Source: Bugula neritina (Eukaryota; Bryozoa; Gymnolaemata; Cheilostomatida; Bugulidae). From it: a DNA stretch of 60,000 bases. Under the pieces are notes generated by a model. The model saw only the letters and a program-made list of their open reading frames with translations. It ran no database searches and was not told the origin of the DNA. Below are positions 1 to 15,769 of this stretch, in pieces. The position numbers were made by a program, and so were the translations under genes. The number at the start of each line of letters is the position of its first letter. Position 1 is the stretch's first letter. The stretch covers positions 14,634,175 through 14,694,174 of the forward strand of contig OZ037768.1 in the NCBI GenBank assembly GCA_964035545.1, written 5' to 3'.

Positions 1-330
1 TACCTAAATACACTGCAACATTCTGCAAGATACTGCAACATATTGAAATACACTGTAACATATTGAAAAACACTGCAACACATTGAAATATACCGCAACA
101 TACCGAAGTATATGGTAGCCTACTGAAATATACTGCGACATATTGAAATATACTGCAACATACTGAAATATACCTAAAAATATTGAAACATACTGAAATA
201 CACTGTAACATATTGAAATGCACTGCAACACATTTAAATATACCGCAACATACCGAAATGTATGGTAACCTACTGAAATATGCTGTAACACATTGAAATA
301 TCCTGCAACACATTGAAATATACTGCAACA

Positions 331-1200
331 TACTGAAATGTGCTGTAGCATACTGAAATACACTGCAACACACTGAAGTATACTGTAATATACAGAAATG
401 TATTGTAAAACACTGAAATATACTTCAACATACTGAAAACTACCTAAAAAAAGTGAAACATACTGAAATACACTGTTACATACCGAAATACACTGCAACA
501 CATTGGAATATACTGCAACATACCGAAATATATGGTAACCTACTGAAATATGTTACAAACTACTGAAACATACTGCAACATACTGCAACATAATGAAATA
601 TACTGCAACATACTGAAATATGCTGTAACATACTGAAAGACACTGCAAGATACTGAAACATACTGAAACACATTGTAAGATACTGAAATACACTGCAACA
701 TACTGCAACATACTGCAACATACTGCAACATACTGAAATACACTGGAACATATTGAAAAACACTGACACACATTGAAATATACTGCAACATACTGAAACA
801 TACGTCAACATACTGAAATGTACAGCAACATGCTGAAATATACTGCAACATACTGAAATACACTGCAACATACTGAATTACACAGCAACATACTGAAATA
901 CACTGCAACACACTAAAGTAAACTGTAATAAACAGAAATGTACTGTGACATACTAAAACATGTGGCAATATATTGAAATATACTGCAACACATTGAAATA
1001 TACTGCAACATACTGAAATGTGGTGTAGCAAACTGAAATACACTGCAACACACTGAACTATACTGTAATATACAGAAATGTACTGTAAAACACTGAAATA
1101 TATTTCAACATACAGAAAACTACCTAAAAGTATTGAAACATACTGAAATACGCTGTAACATACTGAAATACACTGCAACACATTGGAATATACTGCAACA
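331..1200. repeat. 870-bp tandem duplication, copy 1
   Basis: The sequence from 331 recurs from 1201 with a constant offset of 870 bases. Shared rare variants include the AAAGTGAAAC block (429 and 1299 regions) and the GTTACAAAC module at 551 and 1421. The second copy is partial and follows the first until about 1580, after which the array switches to a different variant string. Confidence 0.8.
521..560. repeat. Diverged 40-bp landmark module (type example)
   Basis: Four successive decamers: TACCGAAATA, TATGGTAACC, a standard TACTGAAATA, and TGTTACAAAC. The second and fourth differ from the array consensus at about four or five positions each, yet are kept nearly unchanged throughout the window. 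The core GGTAACC is palindromic. Clean copies of the same four units are at 1391-1430, 2701-2740, 4153-4192, 18038-18077 and 20579-20618, with many GGTAGCC or TTGCAAAC variants. On the minus strand the module reads in one frame into CAG TAG, and this is the stop that ends many of the artefactual open frames. Confidence 0.85.
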
Positions 1201-1580
1201 TACTGAAATGTGCTGTAGCATACTGAAATACACTGCAACACACTGAAGTATACTGTAATATACAGAAATGTATTGTAAAACACTGAAATATACTTCAACA
1301 TACTGAAAACTACCTAAAAAAAGTGAAACATACTGAAATACACTGTTACATACCGAAATACACTGCAACACATTGGAATATACTGCAACATACCGAAATA
1401 TATGGTAACCTACTGAAATATGTTACAAACTACTGAAACATACTGCAACATACTGCAACATAATGAAATATACTGCAACATACTGAAATATGCTGTAACA
1501 TACTGAAAGACACTGCAAGATACTGAAACATACTGAAACACATTGTAAGATACTGAAATACACTGCAACATACTGCAACA
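1201..1580. repeat. 870-bp tandem duplication, partial copy 2
   Basis: Partial second copy of the 331-1200 unit in direct orientation. It ends near 1580-1590, where TAATCAAATA and TACTGCCACA begin a string shared instead with about 2771-3080, an offset of about 1180. Confidence 0.75.
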
Positions 1581-2520
1581 TACTGCAACATAATCAAATA
1601 TACTGCCACATACTGAAAGATACTGCAACATACCGAAATAGGCCGCAGCATACTGAAATACACTGCAACACACTGAAGTATACTGTAATACACAGATATG
1701 TACTGTCCTATACTGAAATACACTGCAACTTACTGAAATACACTGTAACATACTGAATTACACTGCAACACACCGGAGTAAACTGTAATATACAGTAATG
1801 TACTGTAAAATACTGGAATATACTGCAATATACTGAAAGATATGGTAACCTACTGAAATATGTTACAAACTACCGAACAATACTTCAAAATACTGAAATA
1901 TACATAAAAATATTGAATTATACTGAAATACTCTGTAACATACTGAAATACACTGTAACATATTGAAATACACTGCAACACATTGAAATATACCGCAACA
2001 TACCGAAATATTCTGCATCACACTAAAGTATACTGTAATATACAGAAATGTATTGTAACACGCTGAAACATGCAGCAACATACTGAAATATACTGCAACA
2101 TATTGAAGTATACCGCAACATACTGAAATATGCTGTGGCATACTGAAATACACTGCTAGACACTGAAGTATACTGTAATATACAGAAATGTACTGTAACA
2201 TACTGAAATGTACGGCGACATACTGAAATGTACTGCAACATACTGAAATACACCGAAACAAACTGAATATATGGTAACCTAACGAAATATGTTGCAAACT
2301 ACTAAAATATACTGAAAGTCACCAAAAAATATTGCAACTGTGCAACATAATGGAATATACGGCAAAAACACTGGAATATACTGCAACAACCTAAGAGATA
2401 CTGCAAAATACTGCAACATACTGAAATACACTGTAACATTTTGAAATACACTGCAAAACGTTAAAATATACCGCAACATACTGAAATATATGGTAACCTA
2501 CTGAAATATACTGTAACACA

Positions 2521-2660
2521 TTGAAATATTATACTGCAACAAACTGAAACACACTGCAACACACTAAAGTATACTGTAACATACAAAAGTTTCTTGTAAT
2601 TTACTGAAACATGCTGCAGCATTTATAATATACTGCAACACATTGAAATAGACTGCAACA
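2521..2660. repeat. Dispersed off-register module, copy 1
   Basis: A block of about 140 bp that departs from the decamer rhythm. It starts with a 3-bp insertion (TTGAAATATTATACTG) and includes CATACAAAAG and GCAGCATTTATAATATAC. Related blocks are at 3603-3742 and 14977-15112. The shared irregularities mean the copies descend from one ancestral segment rather than arising independently. Confidence 0.75.
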
Positions 2661-3602
2661 TACTGAAATACACTGCAACACATTGGAATATACTGCAACA
2701 TACCGAAATATATGGTAACCTACTGAAATATGTTACAAACTTCTGAAACATACTGCAACATACTGCAACATAATGAAATATACTGCCACATACTGAAAGA
2801 TACTGCAACATACCGAAATAGGCCGCAGCATACTGAAATACACTGCAACACACTGAAGTATACTGTAATACACAGATATGTACTGTCCTATACTGAAATA
2901 CACTGCAACTTACTGAAATACACAGTAACATACTGAATTACACTGCAACACACCGGAGTAAACTGTAATATACAGTAATGTACTGTAAAATACCGGAATA
3001 TACTGCAACATATTGAAAGATATGGTAACCTACTGAAATATGTTACAAACTACCGAACAATACTTCAAAATACTGAAATATACATAAAAATATTGAATTA
3101 TACTGAAATACACTGTAACATACTGAAATACACTGTAACATACCGAATTCCACTGCAACATACTGCAACATACTGAAATACACTGTAACATAGTGAAATA
3201 CACTGCAACACATTGAAATATACTGAAATACATTGTAAGATACTGAAATACACTGCAACATACTGCAACATTAGGAAATATATGGTAACCTACTGAAATA
3301 TGTTGCAAAATACTGAAATATACTGTAACATACTAAGACATACTGCAACATACTGAAATATAATGCAACATACTAAAATATACTGCAACATACTGCAACA
3401 TACTGAAATACTCTGTAACATACTGAAATACACTGCAACACACTGAAACCTATTGAAATGTACTGTAACATATTGAAATACACTGCAACATACTGCAAAA
3501 TGCTGAAATAAACTGTAACATTTTGAAATACACTGCAAAACATTAAAATATACCGCAACATACCGAAATAAATGGTAACCTACTGAAATATACTGTAACA
3601 CA

Positions 3603-3742
3603 TTGAAATATTATACTGCAACAAACTGAAACACACTGCAACACACTAAAGTATACTGTAACATACAAAAATTTCCTGTAACATACTGAAACATGCCGCA
3701 GCATTTATAATATACTGCAACACATTGAAATAGACTGCAACA
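3603..3742. repeat. Dispersed off-register module, copy 2
   Basis: Second copy of the irregular block at 2521-2660, with the same TTGAAATATTATACTG entry and CAGCATTTATAATATAC tail and a few substitutions, such as CCGCAGC for CTGCAGC. Confidence 0.75.
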
Positions 3743-6700
3743 TACTGAAATGTGCTGTAGCATACTGAAATACACTGCAACACACTGAAGTATACTGTAA
3801 TATACAGAAATGTACTAGAAAACCCTGAAATATATTTCAACATACTGAAAACTACCTAAAAACATTGAAACATACTGAAATACACTGCAACATACTGCAA
3901 CATAATAAAATATATAGTAACCTACTGAAATATGTTGAAAACTACTGAAATATACTGCAACATAATGCAACGTCATGAAAGATACTGCAACATACTGAAA
4001 TATACTGCAAGATACTGCAACATACTGAAATACACCGTAACATACTGAAATACACTGTAACATATTGAAATACACTGTAGCATATTGAAATACACTGCAA
4101 CATACTGCAACATACTGAAATACACTGCAACACATCGAAATATACTGCAACATACCGAAATATATGGTAACCTACTGAAATATGTTACAAACTACTGAAA
4201 CAAACTGCAACATTCTGTAACATAATGAAATATACTGCAACATACTGAAAGATACTGCAACATACTGCAACATACTGAAATACACTGTAACATACTGAAA
4301 TATGCTGCAACATACTGAAACAGACTGCAAGATACTGCAACATACTGAAATACATCGTAAGATACTGAAATACACTGCAACATGCTGCAACATCCTGCAA
4401 CATATTGAAACACACTGTAACACATTGAAAAACACTGCAACCCATTGAAATATACTGCAACATACTGAAACATACGGCAACATACGGAAATATACTGCGA
4501 CACATTGAAATAAACTGCAACATACTGAAATATGCTGTAGCATACTGAATAACACTGCAACACACTGAAGTATACTGTAATATACAGAAATGTAATGTAA
4601 CATACTGAAACATACGTCAACATACTGAAATGTACAGCAACATGCTGAAATATACTGCAACATACTGAAATACACTGCAACATACCGAATTACACTGCAA
4701 CATACTGAAACACACCGCAACACACTAAAGTAAACTGTAATAAACAGAAATGTACTGTGACATACTGAAACATGCGGCAATATATTGAAATATACTGCAA
4801 CACATTGAAATATACTGCAACATACTGAAATGTGGTGTAGCATACTGAAATACACTGCAACACACTGAAGTATACTGTAATATACAGAAATGTACTGTAA
4901 AACACTGAAATATATTTCAACATACAGAAAACTACCTAAAAGTATTGAAACATACTGAAATACACTGTAACATACTGAAATACACTGCAACACATTGGAA
5001 TATACTGCAACATACTGAAATATATGGTAACCTACTGAAATATGTTACAAACTACTGAAATATACTGCAATATACTGCGACACATTGAAATATACTGCAA
5101 CATACTGTAATATGCTCTAGCATACTGAAATACACTGCAACACACTGAAGTATACTGTAATATACAGAATATTACTGTAACATACTGAAACATACGTCAA
5201 CATACTGAAATGTACTGCAAGAGGCTGAAATATACTGCAACATACTGAAATACACTGTAACATACTGAATTACACTGCAACATACTGAAATACACTGTAA
5301 CATATTAAATTACACTGCAACACACTGAAATATACTGAAACATACCGAAATATATGGTAACCTACTGAAATATGTTGCAAACTACTGAAACATACTGCAA
5401 CATCCTGCAACAAAACGAAATATACTGTAATACACTGAAACATACTGCATAATACTGAAACCAACTGTAACATACTAAGACATACTGCAACATACTGATA
5501 TATAATGCAAAATACTGAAATATACTGCAACATACAAAATACAATGCAACACACTGCAACATACTGAAATATACTGTATCATATTGAAATACACTGCAAC
5601 ATACTGAAATACACTGTAACCTCTCTAAATTCACTGCAACACATTGAAATATACCGCAACATACCGAAGTATATAGTAGCCTACTGAAATATACTGAAAT
5701 ACATTGTAAGGTACTGAAATACACTGCAACATACTGCAACATAATGAAATATATAGTAACCTACTGAAATATGTTGAGAAGTACCTAAATATACTGCAAC
5801 ATAATGCAACATCATGAAAGATACTGCAACATACTGAAATATACTGCAAGATACTGCAACATACTGAAATACACCGTAACATACTGAAACACACTGCAAC
5901 ATACCGAAATATATGGTAACCTACTGAAATATGTTACAAACTATTGAAACATACTGAAACATACGGCAACATACTGAAATATACTGCCAAACATACTGAT
6001 ATATAATGCAAAATACTGAAATATACTGCAACATACTGAAATACACTGCAATACGCTGAAGTAAACTGTAATAAACAGAAATGTACTGTGACATACTGAA
6101 ACATGCGGCAATATATTGAAATATACTGCAACACATTGAAATATACTGCAACATACTGAAATGTGGTGTAGCATACTGAAATACACTGCAACACACTGAA
6201 GTATACTGTAATATACAGAAATGTACTGTAAAACACTGAAATATATTTCAACATACAGAAAACTACCTAAAAGTATTGAAACATACCGAAATACACTGTG
6301 ACATACTGAAATACACTGCAACACATTGGAATATACTGCAACATACCGAAATATATGGTAACCCCACTGATTTATGTTACAAACTACTGAAATATACTGC
6401 AATATACTGCGACACATTGAAATATTCTGCAACATACTGAAAGTTACTGCAACATACTGGATTATACTGTGGCCTACTGAATCACATTGTAACATTTTGA
6501 AATATGATGTAACACACTGAAACATACTGCGACATACTGAAAATTACCGGAACATACTGGAATAAACAGAGACACGTTAAAATTGTATGCAACATATTGA
6601 GAGATACTGCAATATACCGAAGTATACTGTAACATATTGAAATATGCTGTAGCATACTGAACTACACTGCAACATACTGCACCCTACTGAAGTACACTAC

Positions 6701-7289
6701 AAAACTTTGAAATATACTGCAACATACCGAAATATGTGGTAGCCTACTGAAATATGTTGCAAACCACTGAAACATACTGCAACATACTGCAACAAAATGA
6801 AATCTACTGTAACACACTGAAACATACTGCAAAATACTGAAATATACTGTAACATACTAAAACATACTGCGACATACTGAAATATAATACAACATACTGA
6901 ATTACACTCCAACATACTGAAATAAACTTCAACATACTGAAATATACCTAAAAACAATGAAATATACGGAAATACACTGTAAGATACTGAAATACACTGC
7001 AACACATTAAAATATACTGCAACATATCAACAAATATGGTAACCTACTGAAATATGTTACAAACTACTGAGGCATACAGCAACATACTGCAACATAATGA
7101 AATACACTGCAACATACTGAAAGATACTGCTAGATACTGCAACATACTGAAATACACTGTAAGAGACTGAAATACACTGCAACATACTGCATTATACTGC
7201 AACATACTGCAACATATTGAAATACACCGTAACATATTAAAAAATACTGCAACACATTGAAATATACTGCAACATACTGAAACATACGG

Positions 7290-9200
7290 CAACATACTGA
7301 AATATACTGCGACACATTGAAATATACTGCAACATACTGAAATGTGGTGTAGCATACTGAAATACACTGCAACACACTGAAGTATACTGTAATATACAGA
7401 AATGTACTGTAAAACACTGAAATATATTTCAACATACAGAAAACTACCTAAAAGTATTGAAACATACTGAAATACACTGTAACATACTGAAATACACTGC
7501 AACACATTGGAATATACTGCAACATACCGAAATATATGGTAACCCCACTGAATTATGTTACAAACTACTGAAATATACTGCAATATACTGCGACACATTG
7601 AAATATACTGCAACATACTGAAAGTTACTGCAACATACTGGATTATACTGTGGCCTACTGAATCACATTGTAACATTTTGAAATATGATGTAACACACTG
7701 AAACATACTGCGACATACTGAAAATTACCGGAACATACTGGAATAAACAGAGACACGCTAAATTTTTATGCAACATATTGAGAGATACTGCAATATACCG
7801 AAGTATACTGTAACATATTGAAATATGCTGTAGCATACCTAACCACACTGCAACATACTGCACCCTACTGAAGCACACTGCCAAACTTTGAAATATACTG
7901 CAACATACCGAAATATATGGTAACCTACTGAAAAATGTTGCAAACCACTGAAACATACTGCAACAAACTGCAACAAAATGAAATATACTGTAACACACTG
8001 AAACATACTGCAAAATACTGAAATATACTGTAACATACTAAAACATACTGCGACATACTGAAATATAATACAACATACCGAATTACACTCCAACATACTG
8101 AAATAAACTTCAACATACTGAAATATACCTAAAAACAATGAAACATACTGAAATACACTGTAAGATACTGAAATACACTGCACCACATTAAAATATACTG
8201 CAACATACCAAAAAATATGGTAACCTACTGAAATATGTTACAAACTACTGAAACATACTGCAACATACTGCAACATAATGAAATATACTGCAACATACTG
8301 AAAGATACTCCTAGATACTGCAACATACTGAAATACATTGTAAGAGACTGAAATACACTGCAACATACTGCATTATACTGCAACATACTGCAACATATTG
8401 AAATACACCGTAACATATTGAAAAACACTGCAACACATTGAAATATACTGCAACATACTGAAACATACGGCAACATACTGAAATATACTGCGACACATTG
8501 AAATATACTGCAACATACTGTAATATGCTGTAGCATACTGAAATACACTGCAACACACTGAAATATACTGTAATATACAGAATATTACTGTAACATACTA
8601 AAACATGCGACAACATATTGAAATATAATGCAACACATTGAAATATACAGCAACATGCCGAAATATATGGTAACCTACTGAAATATGTTGCAAACTACTG
8701 AAACATACTGCAACATCCTGCAACAAAAACGAAATATACTGTAATACACTGAAACATACTGCAAAATACTGAAATTAACTGTAACATACTAAGACATACT
8801 GCAACATACTGATATATAATGCAACATACTGAAATATACTGCAACATACAAAATACAGTGCAACACACTGCAACATACTGAAATATACTGTATCATATTG
8901 AAATACACTGCAACATACTGCATTATACTGCCACATATTGAAATACTCTGTAACATATTGAAAAACACTGCAACACATTGAAATACACTGCAACATACTG
9001 CAACAAACTGAAATACACTGTAACATCTTGAATTACACTGCAACACTTTGAAATATACCGCAACATACCGAAGTATATGGTAGCCTACTGAAATATACTG
9101 TAACACATTGAAATATACTGCAACATACCGAAATACACTGCAACACACTAAAGTATACTGTAATAAACAGAAATGTGCTGTAACATACTGAAACATGCGG
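7290..9200. repeat. 1911-bp higher-order repeat, copy 1
   Basis: Matching landmarks in this copy and the next lie a constant 1911 bases apart through most of the unit. Examples are the stretches ending at 7706/9617, 8013/9924, 8186/10097 and 8616/10527. The boundaries are my estimate of where the match starts to fail and carry an uncertainty of some tens of bases. The 7290-8650 part also resembles 15940-17300 at a constant offset of 8652, so this unit and the 2541-bp unit are related. Confidence 0.75.
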
Positions 9201-11111
9201 CAACATACTGAAATATACTGCGACACATTGAAATATACTGCAACATACTGAAATGTGGTGTAGCATACTGAAATACACTGCAACACACTGAAGTATGCTG
9301 TAATATACAGAAATGTACTGTAAAACACTGAAATATATTTCAACATACAGAAAACTACCTAAAAGTCTTGAAACATACTGAAATACACTGTAACATACTG
9401 AAATACACTGCAACACATTGGAATATACTGCAACATACCGAAATATATGGTAACCCCACTGAATTATGTTACAAACTACTGAAATATACTGCAATATACT
9501 GCGACACATTGAAATATACTGCAACATACTAAAAGTTACTGCAACATACTGGATTATACTGTGGCCTACTGAATCACATTGTAACATTTTGAAATATGAT
9601 GTAACACACTGAAACATACTGCGACATACTGAAAATTACCGGAACATACTGGAATAAACAGAGACACGCTAAAATTTTATGCAACATATTGAGAGATGCT
9701 GCAATATACCGAAGTATACTGTAACATATTGAAATATGCTGTAGCATACTGAACCACACTGCAACATACTGCAGCCTACTGAAGTACACTGCAAAACTTT
9801 GAAATATACTGCAACATACCGAAATATATGGTAACCTACTGAAAAATGTAGCAAACCACTGAAACATACTGCAACAAACTGCAACAAAATGAAATATACT
9901 GTAACACACTGAAACAGACTGCAAAATACTGAAATATACTGTAACATACTAAAACATACTGCGACATACTGAAATATAATACAACATACTGAATTACACT
10001 CCAACATACTGAAATAAACTTCAACATACTGAAATATACCTAAAAACAATGAAATATACGGAAATACACTGTAAGATACTGAAATACACTGCAACACATT
10101 AAAACATACTGCAACATATCAACAAATATGGTAACCTGCTGAAATATGTTACAAACTACTGAAGCATACAGCAACATACTGCAACATAATGAAATACACT
10201 GCAACATACTGAAAGATACTCCTAGATACTGCAACATACTGAAATACATTGTAAGAGACTGAAATACACTGCAACATACTGCATTATACTGCAACATACT
10301 GCAACATATTGAAATACACCGTAACATATTGAAAAACACTGCAACACATTGAAATATACTGCAACATACTGAAACATACGGCAACATACTGAAATATACT
10401 GCGACACATTGAAATATACTGCAACATACTGTAATATGCTGTAGCATACTGAAATACACTGCAACACACTGAAATATACTGTAATATACAGAATATTACT
10501 GTAACATACTAAAACATGCGACAACATATTGAAATATAATGCAACACATTGAAATATACAGCAACATGCCGAATTATATGGTAACCTCCTGAAATATGTT
10601 GCAAACTACTGAAACATACTGCAACATCCTGCAACAAAACGAAATATACTGTAATACACTGAAACATACTGCAAAATACTGAAATTAACTGTAACATACT
10701 AAGACATACTGCGACATACTGATATATAATGCAACATACTGAAATATACTGCAACATACAAAATACAGTGCAACACACTGCAACATACTGAAATATACTG
10801 TATCATATTGAAATACACTGCAACATACTGCATTATACTGCCACATATTGAAATACTCTGTAACATATTGAAAAACACTGCAACACATTGAAATACACTG
10901 CAACATACTGCAACAAACTGAAATACACTGTAACATCTTGAATTACACTGCAACACTTTGAAATATACCGCAACATACCGAAGTATATGGTAGCCTACTG
11001 AAATATACTGTAACACATTGAAATATACTGCAACATACCGAAATACACTGCAACACACTAAAGTATACTGTAATAAACAGAAATGTGCTGTAACATACTG
11101 AAACATGCGGC
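9201..11111. repeat. 1911-bp higher-order repeat, copy 2
   Basis: Second copy in direct tandem. Small indels change the offset to 1910 near 9026/10936 and to 1850 near 9346/11196, where the match breaks down. The end is approximate. Confidence 0.7.
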
Positions 11112-14100
11112 AACATATTGAAATATACTGCAACACATTGAAATATACAGCAACATACTGAAATGTGCTGTAGCATACTGAAATACACTGCAACACACTG
11201 AACTATACTGTAAAATACAGAAATGTACTGTAAAATACTGAAATATACTTCAACATACTGAAATATACCTAAAATATTGAAACATACTGAAATACGCTGT
11301 AACATACTGACGCATACTGCAAAATACTGAAAATACTGTAACATACTAAGACATACTGCAACATACCGAAGTATATGGTAACCTACTGAAACATGTTGCA
11401 AACGACTGAAATATACTGCAACATACTGCAACATAATGAAGCATACTGCAACATACCGAAATATACTGCAAGATACTGCAACATACTGAAATACATTGTA
11501 AGATACTGAAATACACTGCAACATGCTGCAACATCCTGCAACATATTGAAACACACTGTAACATATTGAAAAACACTGCAACACATTGAAATATACTGCA
11601 ACATACTAAAACATACGGCAACATACTGAAATATACTGCGACACATTGAAATAAACTGCAACATACTGAAATATGCTGTAGCATACTGAATAACACTCCA
11701 ACACACTGAAGTATACTGTAATATACAGAAATGTTATGTAACATACTGAAACATACGTCAACATACTGAAATGTACAGCAACATGCAGAAATATACTGCA
11801 ACATACTGAAATACACTGCAACATACTGAATTACATTGCAACATACTGAAACACACTGCAACACACTAAAGTAAACTGTAATAAACAGAAATGTACTGTG
11901 ACATACTGAAACATGCGGCAATATATTGAAATATACTGCAACACATTGAAATATACTGCAACATACTGAAATGTGGTGTAGCATACTGAAATACACTGCA
12001 ACACACTGAAGTATACTGTAATGTACAGAAATGTATTGTAAAACACTAAAATATATTTCAACATACAGAAAACTACCTAAAAGTATTGAAATATACTGAA
12101 ATACACTGTAACATACTGAAATACACTGCAACACATTGGAATATACCGCAACATACCGAAATATATGGTAACCCCACTGAATTATGTTACAAACTACTGA
12201 AATATACTGCAATATACTGCGACACATTGAAATATACTGCAACATACTGTAATATGCTCTAGCATACTGAAATACACTGCAACACACTGAAGTATACTGT
12301 AATATACAGAATATTACTGTAACATACTGAAACATACGTCAACATACTGAAATGTAGTGCAAGATGCTGAAATATACTGCAACATACTGAAATACACTGT
12401 AACATACTGAATTACACTGCAACATACTGAAATACACTGTAACATATTAAATTACACTGCAACACACTGAAATATACTGAAATATACCGAAATATATGGT
12501 AACCTACTGAAATATGTTGCAAACTACTGAAACATACTGCAACATCCTGCAACAAAACGAAATATACTGTAATACACTGAAACATACTGCATAATACTGA
12601 AACCAACTGTAACATACTAAGACATACTGCAACATACTGATATATAATGCAAAATACTGAAATATACTGCAACATACAAAATACACTGCAACACACTGCA
12701 ACAACCTGAAATATACTGTATCATATTGAAATACACTGCAAGATACTGAAATACACTGTAACCTCTCTAAATTCACTGCAACACATTGAAATATACCGCA
12801 ACATACCGAAGTATATAGTAGCCTACTGAAATATACTGAAATACATTGTAAGATACTGAAATACACTGCAACATACTGCAACATAATGAAATATATAGTA
12901 ACCTACTGAAATATGTTGAAAAGTACCTAAATATACTGCAACATAATGCAACATCATGAAAGATACTGCAACATACTGAAATATACTGCAAGATACTGCA
13001 ACATACTGAAATACACCGTAACATACTGAAATACACTGTAACATATTGAAATACACTGTAACATATTGAAATACACTGCAACATACTGAAATGTGCTGTA
13101 GCATACTGAAACACACTGCAACACACCGAAGTATACTGTAATATACAGAAATGTACTAGAAAACACTAAAATATATTTCAACATACTGAAAACTACCTAA
13201 AAATATTGAAACATACTGAAATACACTGTAACATACTGAAATTCTCTGCAACACATTGGAATATAGTGCAACATACCGAAATATATGGTAACCTACTGAG
13301 ATATGTTACAAACTACTGAAACATACTGCAACATACTGCAACATAATGAAATATACTGCAACATACTGAAAGATACTGCAACATACTGCAACATACTGAA
13401 ATACACTGTAACGTACTGAAATATTCTGCAACATACTGAAATAGACTGCAAGAAACTGTAACCTACTGAAATATATTGTAAGATACTGAAATACACTGCA
13501 ACATACTGCAACATACTGCAGCATATTGAAATACACTGCAACATTTTGCAATACACTGCAACACATTGAAATATAGTGCAAAATACTGAAACATACGGCA
13601 ACATACTGAAATATACTGTAGCATACGGAAATACACTGCAACACACTGAAGTATACTGCAACATACTGAAATATATGGTAACCTACTGAAATATGTTACA
13701 AACTACTGAAATATACTTCAAAATACTGAAATATACCTAAAAATATTGAAATATACAGAAATACACTGTAACATATTGAAATACACTGCAACACCATGAA
13801 ATATACCGCAACACATTGAAATATACTGCAACATAGCGAAATACTCTGCATCACACTGAAGTATAACGTAATATACAGAAATGTACTGTAACATACTGAA
13901 ACCTACGTCAACAAACTGAAAGATACTGCAACATACTGAATTATACTGTGGCCTACTGAAACACATTGTAACATTTTGAAATATGATGTAATACACCGAA
14001 ACATAGTGCAACATACTGAAATTTACCGGAACATGCTGGAATAAACTGTGACACACTAAATTATTATGCAGCAGACTGAAAGACACCGCAACATACTGAA

Positions 14101-14976
14101 ATATACTGAGACACAATGAAATATACTGCAGCACACTGAAATAGGCCGCAGCATACTGAAATACACTGCAACACACTGAAGTATACTGTAATACACAGAT
14201 ATGTACTGTCCCATACTGAAACATACGTCAACATACTGAAATGTACTGCAACATACTGAAATATACTGCAACTTACTGAAATACACTGTAACATACTGAA
14301 ATACACTGCAACACACTAAAGTAAACCGTAATAAACAGAAATGTACTGCGACATACTGAAACATGCGGCAATATATTGAAATATACTGCAACACATTGAA
14401 ATATACTGCAACATACTGAAATGTGGTGTAGCATACTGAAGTACACTGCAACACACTGAAGTATACTGTAATATACAGAAATGTACTGTAAAACACTGAA
14501 ATATATTTCAACATACAGAAAACTACCTAAAAGTATTGAAAAATACTGAAATACACTGTAACATACTGAAATACACTGCGACACATTGGAATATACTGCA
14601 ACATACCGAAATATATAGTAACCCCACTGAATTATGTTACAAACTACTGAAATATACTGCAATATACTGCGACACATTGAATTATACTGCAACATACTGT
14701 AATATGCTCTAGCATACTGAAATACACTGCAACACACTGAAGTTTACTGTATTATACAGAATATTACTGTAACATACTGAAACATACGTCAACATACTGA
14801 AATGTACTGCAACATGCTGAAATATACTGCAACATACTGAAATACACTGTAACATACTGAATTACACTGCAACATACTGAAATACACTGTAACATATTAA
14901 ATTACACTGCAACACACTGAAATGTACTGTGACACATTCGAATATACTGCAACATACTGAAATATGCTGTAACACA

Positions 14977-15112
14977 TTGAAATATTATACTGCAACAAAC
15001 TGAAACACACTGCAATACACTAAAGTATACTGTAACATACAAAAATTTACTGTAACATACTGAAACATGCCGCAGCATTTATAATATACAGCAACACATT
15101 GCAATAGACCGA
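14977..15112. repeat. Dispersed off-register module, copy 3
   Basis: Third copy of the irregular block at 2521-2660 and 3603-3742, with the same 3-bp insertion and the CAGCATTTATAATATAC motif. It shares the CCGCAGC variant with copy 2, and is more diverged at its right end. Confidence 0.7.
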
Positions 15113-15769
15113 CACATACTGAAATGTGCTGTAGCATACTGAAATACACTGCAACACACTGAAGTTTACTGTAATGTACAGAAATGTACTAGAAAACACT
15201 GAAATATATTTCAACATACTGAAAACTACCTAAAAATATTGAAACATACTGAAACACACTGCAACATACCGAAATATACGGTAACTTACTGAAATATGTT
15301 ACAAACTATTGAAACATACTGCAACATACTGCAACATAATGAAATATTCTGCAACATACTGAAATAGACTGCAAGAAACTGTAACCTACTGAAATACATT
15401 GTAAGATACTGAAATACACTGCAACATACTGAAACATACTGCAACATACTGTAACATAATGAAATATACTGCAACATACTGAAACAGACTGCAAGATTCT
15501 GCAACATACTGAAATACATTGTAAGATACTGAAATACACTGCAACATGCTGCAACATCCTGCAACATATTGAAACACACTGTAACATATTGAAAAACACT
15601 GCAACACATTGAAATATACTGCAACATACTGAAACATACGGCAACATACTGAAATATACTGCGACACATTGAAATAAACTGCAACATACTGAAATATGCT
15701 GTAGCATACTGAATAACACTGCAACACACTGAAGTATACTGTAATATACAGAAATGTAATGTAACATAC

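Larger units (their letters stand above)
1..1200. repeat. 1.2-kb segment near-identical to 20059-21258
   Basis: Compared by eye, this segment matches 20059-21258 decamer by decamer. Rare private variants are shared: CACTGGAACA (741 and 20799 regions), the TGTGGCAATA variant (960 and 21018 regions) and CACTGAACTA (1051 and 21109 regions). The other local HOR copies lack at least some of these. The match stops at 1200 because the left copy jumps into the 870-bp duplication. Confidence 0.8.

Noticed and set aside
2730-2936. Plus-strand 68-codon frame
   Set aside because: It is a chance run between TGA codons created by the ACTGAAAT unit; the peptide is pure repeat.
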